The translations under genes were made by a program, and so were the position numbers. Below, one piece after another: positions 1 to 10,540 of a DNA stretch of 64,000 nt. The DNA is from Mangrovibacter plantisponsor (GTDB lineage: Bacteria > Pseudomonadota > Gammaproteobacteria > Enterobacterales > Enterobacteriaceae): positions 102,411-166,410 of the forward strand of contig NZ_QGTS01000011.1 of assembly GCF_003182475.1 (NCBI RefSeq). The letters run 5' to 3'. The notes beneath the pieces are model-generated. The model saw nothing but the letters and a program-made list of their open reading frames with translations, made no database searches and was not told where the DNA came from. Positions within the stretch are counted from its first letter, which is position 1, and each line of letters begins with the position of its first letter.

Positions 1-219
1 TGTCGGGGTACAGGCTTTGATGGATAAAGCGTGGATACGGTTATCCGCAATGTATTCCATAAGAGGCCCATAAATCGTTTGTTGTTTTTTCACACGACTC
101 ATGTCGGCGAAGAGTTCACCCACTGCAGTAACCTGAAAGTGGCTACCGTCACCAGTGACGTGGACTTCCTGAAGGGGCAGTGCATTCATCAGCACCGTCT
201 GAATTTCATGATTTTCCAT
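1..219 (-). CDS. ibaG: BolA-family protein IbaG (YrbA), C-terminus cut off by the window edge
   Basis: Partial gene of 73 codons, starting at the ATG at 219-217 and running off the left edge; the E. coli protein has 84 residues. The translation starts [19 protein letters not shown] and closely matches E. coli IbaG (formerly YrbA). It has the small alpha/beta fold of BolA proteins, which partner monothiol glutaredoxins in iron-sulfur or redox handling and have been linked to acid stress. A hairpin terminator at 293-326 separates it from mlaB, so it is probably transcribed from its own promoter, with murA expected next outside the window. An overlapping ATG-ATG slightly upstream is out of frame. 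Confidence 0.9.
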   Translation of the reverse strand, partial: MENHEIQTVLMNALPLQEVHVTGDGSHFQVTAVGELFADMSRVKKQQTIYGPLMEYIADNRIHALSIKACTPT

Positions 220-258
220 GGGCTCTTCATCATCGTCGATTAATAAAACCAGCCAAAC

Positions 259-287
259 ATCTTAGAGGAAAGTGTTCGCCGCTGAAA
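259..287 (-). promoter_or_regulatory. Candidate sigma-70 promoter for ibaG
   Basis: Read on the minus strand, TTTCAG (287-282) and TAAGAT (264-259) are separated by 17 bases. They lie between the mla terminator and the ibaG start, which is where a promoter is needed. This is a motif match only. Confidence 0.4.
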
Positions 288-292
288 TAAGC

Positions 293-326
293 AAAAAGGC
301 CTTGCAGTGAGAAAATGCAAGGCCTT
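293..326 (-). terminator. Rho-independent terminator of the mla operon
   Basis: A perfect 11-bp inverted repeat (AAGGCCTTGCA at 296-306, its complement at 316-326) is followed on the minus strand by a short T run (297-293). It lies about 20 bases past the mlaB stop and ends the mlaFEDCB transcript before ibaG. Confidence 0.8.
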
Positions 327-347
327 GAGACTAACCCACTGAAAACA

Positions 348-647
348 CTAGTGAGTATAGGGAAATACTGATTCCGGTAAATTATAAAGCTTGCTCAGCA
401 TATCAAGCTTTTCATTCACGCCAGTGAGCACAACTTCACGCCCCTGTGAGCGAGATGTTGCCACCAGATGCAGTAAGATAGCCAGGCCTGCAGTATCTAC
501 CCGGACCAGTTCACCAACTGCTATTTCTGATAATGCCTGGCAAATAACCTGGCGCTGTGACCAGAGTGGCAACAATGACCCCTGATCCAGAATACCGGAC
601 AAAGACAGAGTGCCGTTATCCAGTTGCCACTGCAAAGCAGCCGCCAT
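348..647 (-). CDS. mlaB: MlaB, STAS-domain subunit of the Mla phospholipid ABC transporter
   Basis: Ninety-nine residues (97 in E. coli) forming one STAS domain. The conserved core VRVDTAGLAILLHL is easy to see, with the Thr of DTAG at the position known to matter for MlaB function. MlaB is cytoplasmic and binds the ATPase MlaF, controlling assembly and activity of the MlaFEDB inner-membrane complex that moves phospholipids between the outer and inner membranes. Its ATG overlaps the mlaC stop by one base (TAATG), which suggests translational coupling. It is the last gene of the operon. Confidence 0.95.
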   Translation of the reverse strand: MAAALQWQLDNGTLSLSGILDQGSLLPLWSQRQVICQALSEIAVGELVRVDTAGLAILLHLVATSRSQGREVVLTGVNEKLDMLSKLYNLPESVFPYTH

Positions 648-1276
648 TATTTCTGTGCTTCCAGTGTAATTGGATGGCGAGATATTTCTTTCAGTTCTGC
701 AGTCAGGCCATCAATCCCTTTCTGACGTAACAAATCACTCCACTCATTTTGCTTGGTAGTGATCATGCTGACACCTTCTGCAATCATGTCATATGCCTGC
801 CAGTTTCCAGTCTGGCTGTTTTTACGCCACTGGAAGTCCAGGCGCACCGGAGGGCGACCATTCGGGTCAATGATGGTCACACGAATTGCCACGATAGTCG
901 CGTCACCAATAGGTTGTTCAGGGGCTATCTGATAAGTCTGGCCATGATACATTGCCAGAGCCTGCCCATAGGCCTGTTTCAGGTATTCGCGGAAAGCAGC
1001 AAAATAGGCTTCACGCTGCGCCGGAGTGGCATCACGGTAATAGCGCCCCAGAACCAATGCCCCGGCGTACTTGACCTGGACATAAGGCAGCAATTCCTGA
1101 TCAACTATCTCACGCAGATAATCCGGATTCTGACGAATTTTAGCCTGTTCATTTTTCAGCCGGGAAAACGTTTTTTCCGCCGCCTGGTTCATTAACACAT
1201 ACGGATTGGACTGATCCGCCGCTACCGCCAAAGGTGCGATCACCAACATGGCAACCATTAACAGCCGTTTAAACAT
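647..1276 (-). CDS. mlaC: MlaC, periplasmic phospholipid shuttle protein
   Basis: The 209 residues (211 in E. coli) begin with a clear signal peptide ([19 protein letters not shown], likely cut before ADQ). MlaC is the soluble carrier that takes phospholipid from the outer-membrane MlaA-porin complex to MlaFEDB in the inner membrane. The body is an MlaC/Ttg2D domain, recognisable from segments such as [16 protein letters not shown] and the tail ITLEAQK. It lies 15 bases after mlaD. Confidence 0.96.
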   Translation of the reverse strand: MFKRLLMVAMLVIAPLAVAADQSNPYVLMNQAAEKTFSRLKNEQAKIRQNPDYLREIVDQELLPYVQVKYAGALVLGRYYRDATPAQREAYFAAFREYLKQAYGQALAMYHGQTYQIAPEQPIGDATIVAIRVTIIDPNGRPPVRLDFQWRKNSQTGNWQAYDMIAEGVSMITTKQNEWSDLLRQKGIDGLTAELKEISRHPITLEAQK

Positions 1277-1291
1277 GACATATCTCCAAAC

Positions 1292-1843
1292 TTAGTTCGT
1301 TTTCCCGGACGGGGATGGCTCATTATTCCCGTGTGACGTTCCTTGTGCATCGCCACTCGTCTTATTGTCGTCACCATTGTTGCTCTTATATAAGAACTGG
1401 CCTATCAAGTCTTCAAGCACCATAGCTGACTTGGTATCCTGCATGGTGTCGCCATCTTTCAGAATACCAGTACCGAGTTCTGGGTCTTCAAACCCCACAT
1501 TCAGTGCCAGATACTGTTCACCCAGTAAGCCTGAAGTGCGCACAGCCAACGAACTGGTGTCTGGAATATGGTTGTAACGTTGCTCGATATCCATTGCCAC
1601 ACGGGGCAAATAGGTCTTTGGATCCAGAGAAATATCGGCCACCCGGCCAATCACCACACCACCAATACGCACTGGAGAGCGTGCTTTCAGGCCACCAATG
1701 TTGTCGAAAGTGGCATACAGACGATACGTTGGCTCAGTATGAAACGAGGTGATATTTGCCACACGCAGGCAGATAAAAAGAATAGCGGCAAACGCAACCA
1801 GCATAAATGCGCCAACCCAGATTTCAAATTTCTTCGTTTGCAT
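1292..1843 (-). CDS. mlaD: MlaD, MCE-domain substrate-binding subunit of the Mla transporter
   Basis: Start chosen at the ATG at 1843, giving 183 residues as in E. coli (MQTKKFEIWVGAFML). A TTG five codons upstream is open but would overlap mlaE by 11 bases. One N-terminal membrane helix (about residues 8-28) is followed by an MCE domain with the hallmark stretch DNIGGLKARSPVRIGGVVIG. The C-terminal tail is low-complexity, Asn/Gly/Ser-rich. MlaD forms a hexameric lipid-binding ring in the periplasm, anchored to MlaE. Confidence 0.96.
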   Translation of the reverse strand: MQTKKFEIWVGAFMLVAFAAILFICLRVANITSFHTEPTYRLYATFDNIGGLKARSPVRIGGVVIGRVADISLDPKTYLPRVAMDIEQRYNHIPDTSSLAVRTSGLLGEQYLALNVGFEDPELGTGILKDGDTMQDTKSAMVLEDLIGQFLYKSNNGDDNKTSGDAQGTSHGNNEPSPSGKTN

Positions 1844-1847
1844 GAAC

Positions 1848-3453
<1,606 letters not shown>

Positions 3454-3519
3454 CTGATGTCCTTAAACTCTTAGCTTCAGATACACCTGTACATTTAAAC
3501 ACGGCATTGATTTCTGCTG

Positions 3520-3548
3520 TGCGCGATATTCTTACAGAATATTGCGCA
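3520..3548. promoter_or_regulatory. Near-perfect 29-bp palindrome between mlaF and yrbG
   Basis: The arms TGCGCGATATTC (3520-3531) and GAATATTGCGCA (3537-3548) flank a five-base loop and pair with one G-T exception. The element sits in the 231-base gap between the divergent mlaF and yrbG genes, where an operator would be expected. I do not recognise the regulator. It could also act as a hairpin in the yrbG leader. Confidence 0.5.
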
Positions 3549-3684
3549 GTTCAGTTAGCGAAAACTGGCATCGTTTTACTTTTCGGTGCCATATAGTCAA
3601 AATTAGGCAAGTGTTTCATGCTGTGCTGTTCCCGCATAAGCAAGAGCAGTGAACCAGTCATTGTAACTGAATAAAGGATTTTTC

Positions 3685-4662
3685 ATGTTTTTAGCGACGT
3701 CTCTGTTAATCATCGGTTTACTTTTGGTGGTTTACAGCGCCGACCGGCTGGTCTTTTCTGCGTCTTTACTTTGCCATCGGCTTGGGGTTTCTCCCTTAAT
3801 CATCGGCATGACTGTCGTTACCGTTGGCACGTCGTTACCCGAGATAATTGTTGCGTTATCGGCAACGTTACGTGACCAGGGGTCACTGGCCGTAGGCACG
3901 GCAATTGGTTCTAATATCACGAATATTCTGCTGATTCTTGGTCTGGCAGCAACGTTACACCCCTTAAAAGTTCACTCAGCGTTGCTACGCAGAGAAATCC
4001 CACTGATGCTGCTGGTCACGCTTATTGCCGGGTATATTCTGTGGGATGGTGAGTTGACTCGTAGCGAAGGCGTTGTCTTGCTGATAATCGCCGCTATTTA
4101 CTTGCTGCTGACAGTCAAATTCGCTCAGCACGCCCATCACAAAGAAAACGACAACCTGACCCGGGAACAACTGGCAGAACTACCTTGTGAAGGCTCCCTG
4201 CCCGTTGCGCTGTTATGGCTGGGGGTTGCGCTCATTATTATGCCAATAGCCACTCATATGGTTATTGACAACGCTACAGTACTTGCGAATGCCTTTAACA
4301 TCAGCGAGTTCCTGGTTGGTGTCACTGTACTGGCAATTGGCACCAGTCTGCCGGAACTGGCAACGGCAATAGCCGGAGCAAGAAAAGGTGAAGACAACAT
4401 CGCCATTGGCAATTTAATCGGTGCCAATATTTTCAACATCACAATTGTTCTGGGTTTACCTGCGCTCGGGTACCATAGAGACCTCGATCCGCTCATGATC
4501 CGGTATGATTATGGGGTGTTATTGCTGGTCAGCCTGGTGTTTGCGCTGCTTTGTTGGCGCCGTTCAGGTGAAATCAGTAAGTGTGCGGGTGCTTTGTTAT
4601 TAACTGGCTTCATTGTCTGGTTAATTCTGCGCCTCGCCGGTTTTTTTCCTTTCGTCGAGTAA
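3685..4662 (+). CDS. yrbG: YrbG, inner-membrane calcium/sodium antiporter family protein
   Basis: The 325 residues (same as E. coli) form a hydrophobic protein with about ten membrane segments. It has the two alpha-repeats of the CaCA exchanger family, seen as VGTSLPEIIVAL (near residue 50) paired with IGTSLPELATAI, and GSNITNI paired with GANIFNI. The E. coli protein is a predicted K+-dependent Na+/Ca2+ exchanger that is not essential. It starts the plus-strand run that continues into kdsD 12 bases later. Confidence 0.93.
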   Translation: MFLATSLLIIGLLLVVYSADRLVFSASLLCHRLGVSPLIIGMTVVTVGTSLPEIIVALSATLRDQGSLAVGTAIGSNITNILLILGLAATLHPLKVHSALLRREIPLMLLVTLIAGYILWDGELTRSEGVVLLIIAAIYLLLTVKFAQHAHHKENDNLTREQLAELPCEGSLPVALLWLGVALIIMPIATHMVIDNATVLANAFNISEFLVGVTVLAIGTSLPELATAIAGARKGEDNIAIGNLIGANIFNITIVLGLPALGYHRDLDPLMIRYDYGVLLLVSLVFALLCWRRSGEISKCAGALLLTGFIVWLILRLAGFFPFVE

Positions 4663-4674
4663 TACGGACACGGT

Positions 4675-5661
4675 ATGTCACACAAAAACGTGGATGCAGG
4701 CTTTGATTTCCAGCGCGCCGGGAAAACCGTGCTTACGGTTGAACGTGAAGGGCTGGCTCAACTGGACCAGTATATCAATGGCGACTTTACAGACGCCTGC
4801 AGGAAAATATTTGCCTGTCAGGGCAAAGTCGTGGTTATGGGAATGGGTAAATCCGGGCATATTGGCCGCAAAATGGCCGCTACATTCGCCAGTACAGGTA
4901 CACCTGCATTTTTTGTTCACCCCGGGGAAGCCAGCCACGGTGATTTAGGCATGGTGACCAACAACGATGTTGTTATTGCTATTTCTAACTCAGGTGAATC
5001 CAACGAAATACTGGCACTTATTCCAGTACTTAAACGCCTTAATGTTTCCCTGATCAGCATGACCGGGCGGCCACAAAGCACAATGGCAAAAGCCGCAGAT
5101 ATCCACTTGTGCATTCACGTACCGCAAGAGGCCTGCCCGCTGGGCCTGGCTCCCACCACCAGCACAACCGCCACATTAGTGATGGGTGATGCTCTGGCTG
5201 TAGCTCTGTTGGAGGCCAGAGGGTTCACCGCAGAGGATTTCGCGCTATCGCATCCGGGCGGAGCTCTTGGGCGCAAGTTATTACTGCGTGTTAATGATAT
5301 TATGCACACGGGTGATGAGATCCCCCATGTCAGTGAGCACGCCTCGTTACGCGATGCTTTACTGGAAATCACCCGAAAAAACCTGGGGATGACGGTTATC
5401 TGTGATGACCAGATGACAATTCATGGTATTTTCACCGATGGCGACTTACGCCGGGTGTTTGATATGGGCGTTGACCTGCATAGCCTGGCGATTAAAGACG
5501 TGATGACCCCGGGTGGTATTCGGGTTAAGCCCGGTACACTGGCTGTTGACGCACTGAATTTAATGCAGTCCAGGCATATTACAGCTGTAATGGTTGCGGA
5601 TGGCGACCATCTGGCTGGTGTGATACATATGCATGATCTGCTGCGCGCAGGCGTAGTCTGA
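4675..5661 (+). CDS. kdsD: D-arabinose 5-phosphate isomerase
   Basis: The 328 residues equal the E. coli length. An N-terminal sugar isomerase (SIS) domain spans about residues 42-184, with MGMGKSGHIGRK and SNSGES phosphate-binding loops and the SHPGGALGR motif. Two CBS domains follow (about 210-268 and 277-328). The enzyme interconverts ribulose 5-phosphate and arabinose 5-phosphate, the first step towards Kdo for LPS. It lies between yrbG and kdsC. Confidence 0.97.
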   Translation: MSHKNVDAGFDFQRAGKTVLTVEREGLAQLDQYINGDFTDACRKIFACQGKVVVMGMGKSGHIGRKMAATFASTGTPAFFVHPGEASHGDLGMVTNNDVVIAISNSGESNEILALIPVLKRLNVSLISMTGRPQSTMAKAADIHLCIHVPQEACPLGLAPTTSTTATLVMGDALAVALLEARGFTAEDFALSHPGGALGRKLLLRVNDIMHTGDEIPHVSEHASLRDALLEITRKNLGMTVICDDQMTIHGIFTDGDLRRVFDMGVDLHSLAIKDVMTPGGIRVKPGTLAVDALNLMQSRHITAVMVADGDHLAGVIHMHDLLRAGVV

Positions 5662-5676
5662 ATAGGATATGAAGTA

Positions 5677-6243
5677 ATGAGTACCCCCCAAACGGTAACT
5701 GAAACGTGCTACGGTCTGGTCGATAACTCCGTAATAGAGAAAGCAGCGCGGATTAAGCTGCTTATCCTTGATGTCGATGGCGTGATGTCTGATGGCCTCA
5801 TTTATATGGGCAACAATGGTGAAGAGTTGAAAGCGTTCAATGTGCGGGACGGTTACGGCATTCGCTGCGCGCTGACATCAGGCATTGAAGTTGCCATTAT
5901 TACCGGGCGTAAAGCAAAGTTACTGGAAGACCGTTGCCAGACACTGGGTATCACTCATCTTTGGCAAGGTCAAAGTGATAAGCGTATCGCTTACCAGTCT
6001 TTGCTTTCTCATCTGTCGTTGCAACCAGAAGACGTCGCTTATATTGGTGATGATCTGATCGACTGGCCAGTGATGTCACAAGTCGGTTTGAGTGTGGCTG
6101 TCGCTGACGCCCACCCACTGCTGCTCCCCCGAGCAGATTATGTCACGACGATTCCTGGTGGGCGCGGCGCAGTAAGAGAGGTTTGCGATATCCTGCTACA
6201 GTCTCAGGGCAAACTTGAGCAGGCTACAGGGCAATCAATATGA
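5677..6243 (+). CDS. kdsC: 3-deoxy-D-manno-octulosonate 8-phosphate phosphatase
   Basis: A C0-type HAD phosphatase of 188 residues. The catalytic motif LDVDGVMSDG places the nucleophile at Asp32 and the acid/base at Asp34. TGRKAKL and GDDLIDWPVM are the later HAD motifs. It removes phosphate from Kdo 8-phosphate to give Kdo. It overlaps lptC by four bases (ATGA), so the two are probably translationally coupled. Confidence 0.97.
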   Translation: MSTPQTVTETCYGLVDNSVIEKAARIKLLILDVDGVMSDGLIYMGNNGEELKAFNVRDGYGIRCALTSGIEVAIITGRKAKLLEDRCQTLGITHLWQGQSDKRIAYQSLLSHLSLQPEDVAYIGDDLIDWPVMSQVGLSVAVADAHPLLLPRADYVTTIPGGRGAVREVCDILLQSQGKLEQATGQSI

Positions 6244-6815
6244 GTAAAAGCAGACGTTGGGTCATTATCCTGCTTGCTCTGGTCGTTTTAATTCTGCTGG
6301 GGATAAACCTCGCTGATACCGACAATAATTCGCAAGTACAGGTCAATAACAACGAGCCAACTTATCAGAGTGAGCACTCCGATACGGTTGTATATAATCC
6401 AGAAGGTGCGCTCAATTATCGCCTGATAGCAAAACATGTTGAATACTATTCAGATCAAGAGCTGACCTGGTTTACTGACCCCGTAGTGACTTCATACGAT
6501 ACAAACAAAGTCGCGACCTGGTCTATCCGGGCAGACAAAGCAAAACTGACCAATGATCGGATGCTTTATCTCTACGGGCATGTTGAGTTGGATGCACTGA
6601 CACCTGACTCACAGTTACGAAAAATCACCACCGATAACGCTCAGGTAAACCTGATAACTCAGGATGTTGCCTCCGATGATCTGGTGACGCTATATGGCAC
6701 CACATTTAATTCCAGTGGTTTGAAAATGCGCGGCAACTTACGCAGTAAAACGGCCAAGCTGATTGAAAAGGTTAGAACTTCCTATGAAATTCAAAATAAA
6801 CAAACTCAGCCTTAA
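6240..6815 (+). CDS. lptC: LptC, membrane-anchored subunit of the LPS exporter
   Basis: The 191 residues start with a basic stretch and a single membrane helix (about residues 6-25). A periplasmic beta-jellyroll domain follows, ending in SYEIQNKQTQP. LptC sits with LptB2FG in the inner membrane and passes LPS to LptA. It overlaps kdsC by four bases and lptA by 32 bases. Confidence 0.96.
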   Translation: MSKSRRWVIILLALVVLILLGINLADTDNNSQVQVNNNEPTYQSEHSDTVVYNPEGALNYRLIAKHVEYYSDQELTWFTDPVVTSYDTNKVATWSIRADKAKLTNDRMLYLYGHVELDALTPDSQLRKITTDNAQVNLITQDVASDDLVTLYGTTFNSSGLKMRGNLRSKTAKLIEKVRTSYEIQNKQTQP

Positions 6816-7335
6816 CGTTCTGGTAGCCGGTGCATTGTTTGCCGCCAGCCTCCCGGCATTTGCGTTAACTGGCGATACGGATCAGCCTATCCATATCGAA
6901 TCAGATCAGCAGTCTCTGGATATGCAGGGTAACATCGTCACCTTTACCGGTAATGTTGTTGTCACCCAGGGGAGCATCAAGATCAACGCAGACAAAGTCG
7001 TTGTGACACGCCCTGGCGGCGAAAAAGGTAAAGAAGTGATTGATGGCTATGGTAACCCGGCCACATTCTATCAAATGCAGGATAACGGCAAGCCGGTTAA
7101 AGGCCATGCCAGCCACATGCATTATGAACTGCAAAATGATTTTGTCGTTCTGACTGGCAAAGCTTATCTGGAGCAACTTGATAGTAATATCACTGGCGAT
7201 AAAATTACCTATCTGGTGAAAGAACAGAAAATGCAGGCGTTTAGCGACAAAGGTAAACGCGTGACGACCGTTCTGGTTCCGTCCCAACTTCAGGACAAGA
7301 AAGACCAGACAACTGCCCCTAAAAAGAGTAACTAA
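6784..7335 (+). CDS. lptA: LptA, periplasmic LPS-transport bridge protein
   Basis: Start at the ATG at 6784 (MKFKINKLSLNVLVAGALF). Seven upstream in-frame codons are open but would precede the signal peptide. The protein has 183 residues (185 in E. coli), with a signal peptide cut near AFA-LTGDTDQP. The OstA-type beta-jellyroll includes SDQQSLDMQGNIVTFTGNV. LptA oligomerises into the bridge carrying LPS from LptC to LptD. Its first 32 bases lie inside lptC. Confidence 0.97.
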   Translation: MKFKINKLSLNVLVAGALFAASLPAFALTGDTDQPIHIESDQQSLDMQGNIVTFTGNVVVTQGSIKINADKVVVTRPGGEKGKEVIDGYGNPATFYQMQDNGKPVKGHASHMHYELQNDFVVLTGKAYLEQLDSNITGDKITYLVKEQKMQAFSDKGKRVTTVLVPSQLQDKKDQTTAPKKSN

Positions 7336-7341
7336 TTCAGT

Positions 7342-8067
7342 ATGGCAACACTTACAGCGAAAAACCTGGCGAAGGCCTATAAAGGGCGCCGGGTCGTCGA
7401 AGATGTCAGTTTAACTGTGAACTCTGGCGAAATCGTTGGCCTGCTGGGGCCTAACGGTGCGGGGAAAACCACCACGTTTTACATGGTAGTGGGTATTGTT
7501 CCGCGCGACGCTGGTAATATCACCATTGACGATGAAGACATCAGCCTGTTACCGCTTCATGCCCGTGCCCGCAGAGGGATTGGCTATCTGCCGCAGGAAG
7601 CATCTATTTTCCGGCGTCTCAGCGTGTACGATAACCTGATGGCGGTGTTACAAATTCGCGATGACCTCTCCAGCGAACAACGTGTTGATCGGGCAAATGA
7701 GTTGATGGAGGAATTTCACATCGAACATCTGCGCGACAGCCTCGGGCAATCGCTGTCAGGTGGTGAACGCCGTCGTGTAGAGATTGCGCGAGCACTGGCT
7801 GCTAATCCGAAGTTCATTCTGCTGGATGAACCCTTCGCAGGGGTTGACCCCATCTCGGTTATCGACATAAAACGTATTATCGAACATCTGCGTGACAGCG
7901 GTCTGGGCGTATTGATTACCGACCACAACGTGCGCGAAACACTGGCGGTTTGTGAACGGGCTTATATCGTCAGCCAGGGTCACCTTATTGCCCATGGTAC
8001 ACCAGGCGAAATTCTCGAAGACGAGCATGTGAAGCGGGTATATCTTGGGGAAGAGTTCAGACTCTGA
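7342..8067 (+). CDS. lptB: LptB, ATPase of the LPS exporter
   Basis: An ABC ATPase of 241 residues with Walker A GPNGAGKT (36-43), signature LSGGERRR and Walker [14 protein letters not shown]. It drives LPS extraction with LptF and LptG, which are encoded elsewhere in this group. The gene lies six bases after lptA and is the last of the kds-lpt run. The 161 bases after it precede rpoN. Confidence 0.97.
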   Translation: MATLTAKNLAKAYKGRRVVEDVSLTVNSGEIVGLLGPNGAGKTTTFYMVVGIVPRDAGNITIDDEDISLLPLHARARRGIGYLPQEASIFRRLSVYDNLMAVLQIRDDLSSEQRVDRANELMEEFHIEHLRDSLGQSLSGGERRRVEIARALAANPKFILLDEPFAGVDPISVIDIKRIIEHLRDSGLGVLITDHNVRETLAVCERAYIVSQGHLIAHGTPGEILEDEHVKRVYLGEEFRL

Positions 8068-8228
8068 TAGGGTAAGCGTGACAGGATGTAAAAAAGAGTG
8101 AGTACACCTCGTATCAGGTTTGTTCGCTATTCGTTATCACTGTCACCGTTTCACTTTATCAGGAGAGTTTTTCTTTTTGCCAGGGCAGGTATTATTAACG
8201 TATTGACCTGAGGAAGTATGCTCTGAAT

Positions 8229-9662
8229 ATGAAGCAAGGTTTGCAACTAAAGCTTAGTCAACAGCTTGCCATGACGCCTCAGCTACAACAGGCCATTCGC
8301 CTGTTGCAACTGTCTACGCTGGAACTGCAGCAAGAACTCCAGCAAGCGCTGGAAAATAATCCGCTGCTTGAGCAAACCGATTTTCATGAAGAAGTGGAAA
8401 CTCAGGATGCCCAGGATAGTGAATCGCTGGATACCCGGGAAGCGCTTGAGCAAAAAGACATGCCTGAAGAGCTGCCTCTGGATGCGAGCTGGGATGAAAT
8501 CTATACCGCCGGGACACCATCAGGAACCGGGGCAGATTACATTGATGATGAACTACCTGTTTATCAGGGTGAGACGACTCAAACATTGCAGGATTACCTG
8601 ATGTGGCAAGTGGAGCTGACTCCGTTTTCTGATACTGACAGGGCAATTGCCACATCGATTGTCGATGCCGTAGATGAAACAGGTTATCTCACCGTTCCCG
8701 TTGAAGATATTCTGGAAAGCATGGGCGATGAAACCATCACGCTGGATGAAATTGAGGCCGTACTCAAGCGAGTACAGCGATTTGATCCTGTGGGGGTTGC
8801 TGCCCGTGATTTACGTGATTGTTTGCTTATCCAGCTTTCACAGTTCTCCCGTGAAACACCTTTTATTGAAGAAGCCCGGCAGATAATCAACGGGCATCTC
8901 GATCTTCTGGCAAACCATGACTTCCGCACACTGATGAAAGTCACGCGTCTTAAAGAAGATGTGCTGAAAGATGCGATGGTGCTGATCTTGTCTCTTGACC
9001 CTCGCCCTGGCCAGTCCATTCACACCACTGAACCTGAATACGTTATTCCGGATGTGTTGGTTCGCAAACATAAAGGGCGCTGGACAGTCGAACTGAATTC
9101 CGACAGTATTCCCCGCTTGTCCATCAACCAGCATTACGCCTCTATGTGCAACAATTCGCGTAATGACAGTGACAGCCAGTTCATCCGCAGTAATTTGCAG
9201 GAAGCGAAATGGTTAATCAAAAGTCTGGAAAGCCGCAATGAAACACTGCTCAAAGTCAGCCAGTGTATTGTTGAGCAACAACAGGCTTTTTTCGAAAATG
9301 GCGAAGAATACATGAAGCCAATGGTGCTGGCAGATATTGCTCAGGCGGTGGAAATGCACGAATCAACGATTTCGCGCGTTACCACGCAAAAATACCTGCA
9401 CAGCCCACGGGGCATTTTTGAGCTGAAATATTTCTTCTCCAGCCATGTGAACACCGAAGGTGGGGGCGAAGCCTCTTCCACGGCTATTCGTGCGCTGGTG
9501 AAGAAGTTGATTGCCGCAGAAAACCCGGCAAAACCACTTAGTGATAGTAAACTGACTTCTATGTTATCTGATCAAGGTATCATGGTGGCGCGGCGCACTG
9601 TCGCAAAATACCGCGAGTCTTTATCCATACCGCCGTCGAACCAGCGTAAACAATTGGTTTGA
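8229..9662 (+). CDS. rpoN: RNA polymerase sigma-54 factor
   Basis: The 477 residues match the E. coli length. The Gln/Leu-rich region I is obvious ([20 protein letters not shown]), followed by an acidic region II. The C-terminal DNA-binding part ends with the RpoN box [11 protein letters not shown]. Sigma-54 directs transcription from -24/-12 promoters with activators such as NtrC. A promoter of that type lies at 59155-59170 in this window. The gene heads the conserved rpoN-hpf-ptsN-rapZ-npr cluster. Confidence 0.98.
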   Translation: MKQGLQLKLSQQLAMTPQLQQAIRLLQLSTLELQQELQQALENNPLLEQTDFHEEVETQDAQDSESLDTREALEQKDMPEELPLDASWDEIYTAGTPSGTGADYIDDELPVYQGETTQTLQDYLMWQVELTPFSDTDRAIATSIVDAVDETGYLTVPVEDILESMGDETITLDEIEAVLKRVQRFDPVGVAARDLRDCLLIQLSQFSRETPFIEEARQIINGHLDLLANHDFRTLMKVTRLKEDVLKDAMVLILSLDPRPGQSIHTTEPEYVIPDVLVRKHKGRWTVELNSDSIPRLSINQHYASMCNNSRNDSDSQFIRSNLQEAKWLIKSLESRNETLLKVSQCIVEQQQAFFENGEEYMKPMVLADIAQAVEMHESTISRVTTQKYLHSPRGIFELKYFFSSHVNTEGGGEASSTAIRALVKKLIAAENPAKPLSDSKLTSMLSDQGIMVARRTVAKYRESLSIPPSNQRKQLV

Positions 9663-9684
9663 CTTAACCGATAAGGAAGACAAT

Positions 9685-9972
9685 ATGCAACTCAATATCA
9701 CAGGACAGAATGTCGAGATTACTGAAGCTATGCGCGAATTCGTCAACACAAAGTTCGCCAAACTGGAGCAGTATTTCGAAAGGATCAACCAGGTCTATAT
9801 TGTGTTGAAAGTGGAAAAAGTCACTCAAACAGCGGATGCAACGCTTCATGTAAATGGCGGTGAGTTGCATGCCAGTGCCGAAGGCCAGGATATGTATGCC
9901 GCAATTGACGGTTTGATAGATAAACTCGCCCGTCAGTTAACCAAACACAAAGATAAACTGAAACAGCATTGA
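9685..9972 (+). CDS. hpf: Ribosome hibernation promoting factor, short form
   Basis: The 95 residues carry only the beta-alpha ribosome-binding domain, without the C-terminal dimerisation extension of long HPF. The start MQLNITGQNVEITEAMREF is the family signature. It binds the 30S decoding region and promotes 100S dimers in stationary phase. It lies 22 bases after rpoN. Confidence 0.97.
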   Translation: MQLNITGQNVEITEAMREFVNTKFAKLEQYFERINQVYIVLKVEKVTQTADATLHVNGGELHASAEGQDMYAAIDGLIDKLARQLTKHKDKLKQH

Positions 9973-9996
9973 TGACCCAGGTATTTCCCTGAATCT

Positions 9997-10030
9997 CAGC
10001 GGCCCGTTATCGCAGGATAGCGGGCCGCTG
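9997..10030 (+). repeat. Long GC-rich stem-loop between hpf and ptsN
   Basis: The arms CAGCGGCCCG (9997-10006) and CGGGCCGCTG (10021-10030) pair perfectly. Inner TATC/GATA pairs extend the stem around a GCAG loop. No T run follows, so it is not a simple terminator. It could be a processing or attenuation element reducing ptsN relative to rpoN and hpf. It ends 24 bases before the ptsN ATG. Confidence 0.7.
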
Positions 10031-10054
10031 GCACAGAGGGTGCCAGGTGGAGCT

Positions 10055-10540
10055 ATGATGAATAATGATTCCGCGCTGCAACTCAGCGCTGTCCTGAACC
10101 AGGAATGTACGCGTAATAACGTGCATTGTCAGAGCAAAAAACGTGCTCTGGAAATCGTCAGTGAACTGGCGGCTAAGCAGTTAGGCCTTCCGTCACAAGC
10201 GGTTTTTGATGCTGTACTAACCCGTGAGCGCATGGGAAGTACCGGTATTGGCAATGGTATCGCTATCCCGCACGGTAAACTGGAAGAAGACACATTACGT
10301 GCCGTAGGTGTATTTATCCGTCTGGAAACACCCATACCTTTCGATGCCATTGATAACCAGCCAGTTGATCTCTTGTTCGCTTTGCTGGTTCCGGCAGACC
10401 AAACTAAAACACACTTACATACATTGTCGCTGGTCGCCAAAAAACTGGCTGACAAAACTATTTGCCGTCAGCTCCGTATGGCGCAAACGGATGAAGAGTT
10501 ATTTAACATTATTACTGATGCAGGAAATGCAGGAGCCTGA
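10055..10540 (+). CDS. ptsN: PtsN, EIIA component of the nitrogen phosphotransferase system
   Basis: Start chosen at the ATG at 10055 behind AGGTGG; a GTG at 10040 is also in frame but overlaps that ribosome-binding site. The 161 residues (163 in E. coli) form a PTS EIIA type-2 domain. The phosphorylation site is His73 in GIAIPHGKL. PtsN receives phosphate from NPr and regulates potassium transport, the phosphate regulon and other targets. An ATG three bases later is an alternative start. Confidence 0.96.
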   Translation: MMNNDSALQLSAVLNQECTRNNVHCQSKKRALEIVSELAAKQLGLPSQAVFDAVLTRERMGSTGIGNGIAIPHGKLEEDTLRAVGVFIRLETPIPFDAIDNQPVDLLFALLVPADQTKTHLHTLSLVAKKLADKTICRQLRMAQTDEELFNIITDAGNAGA

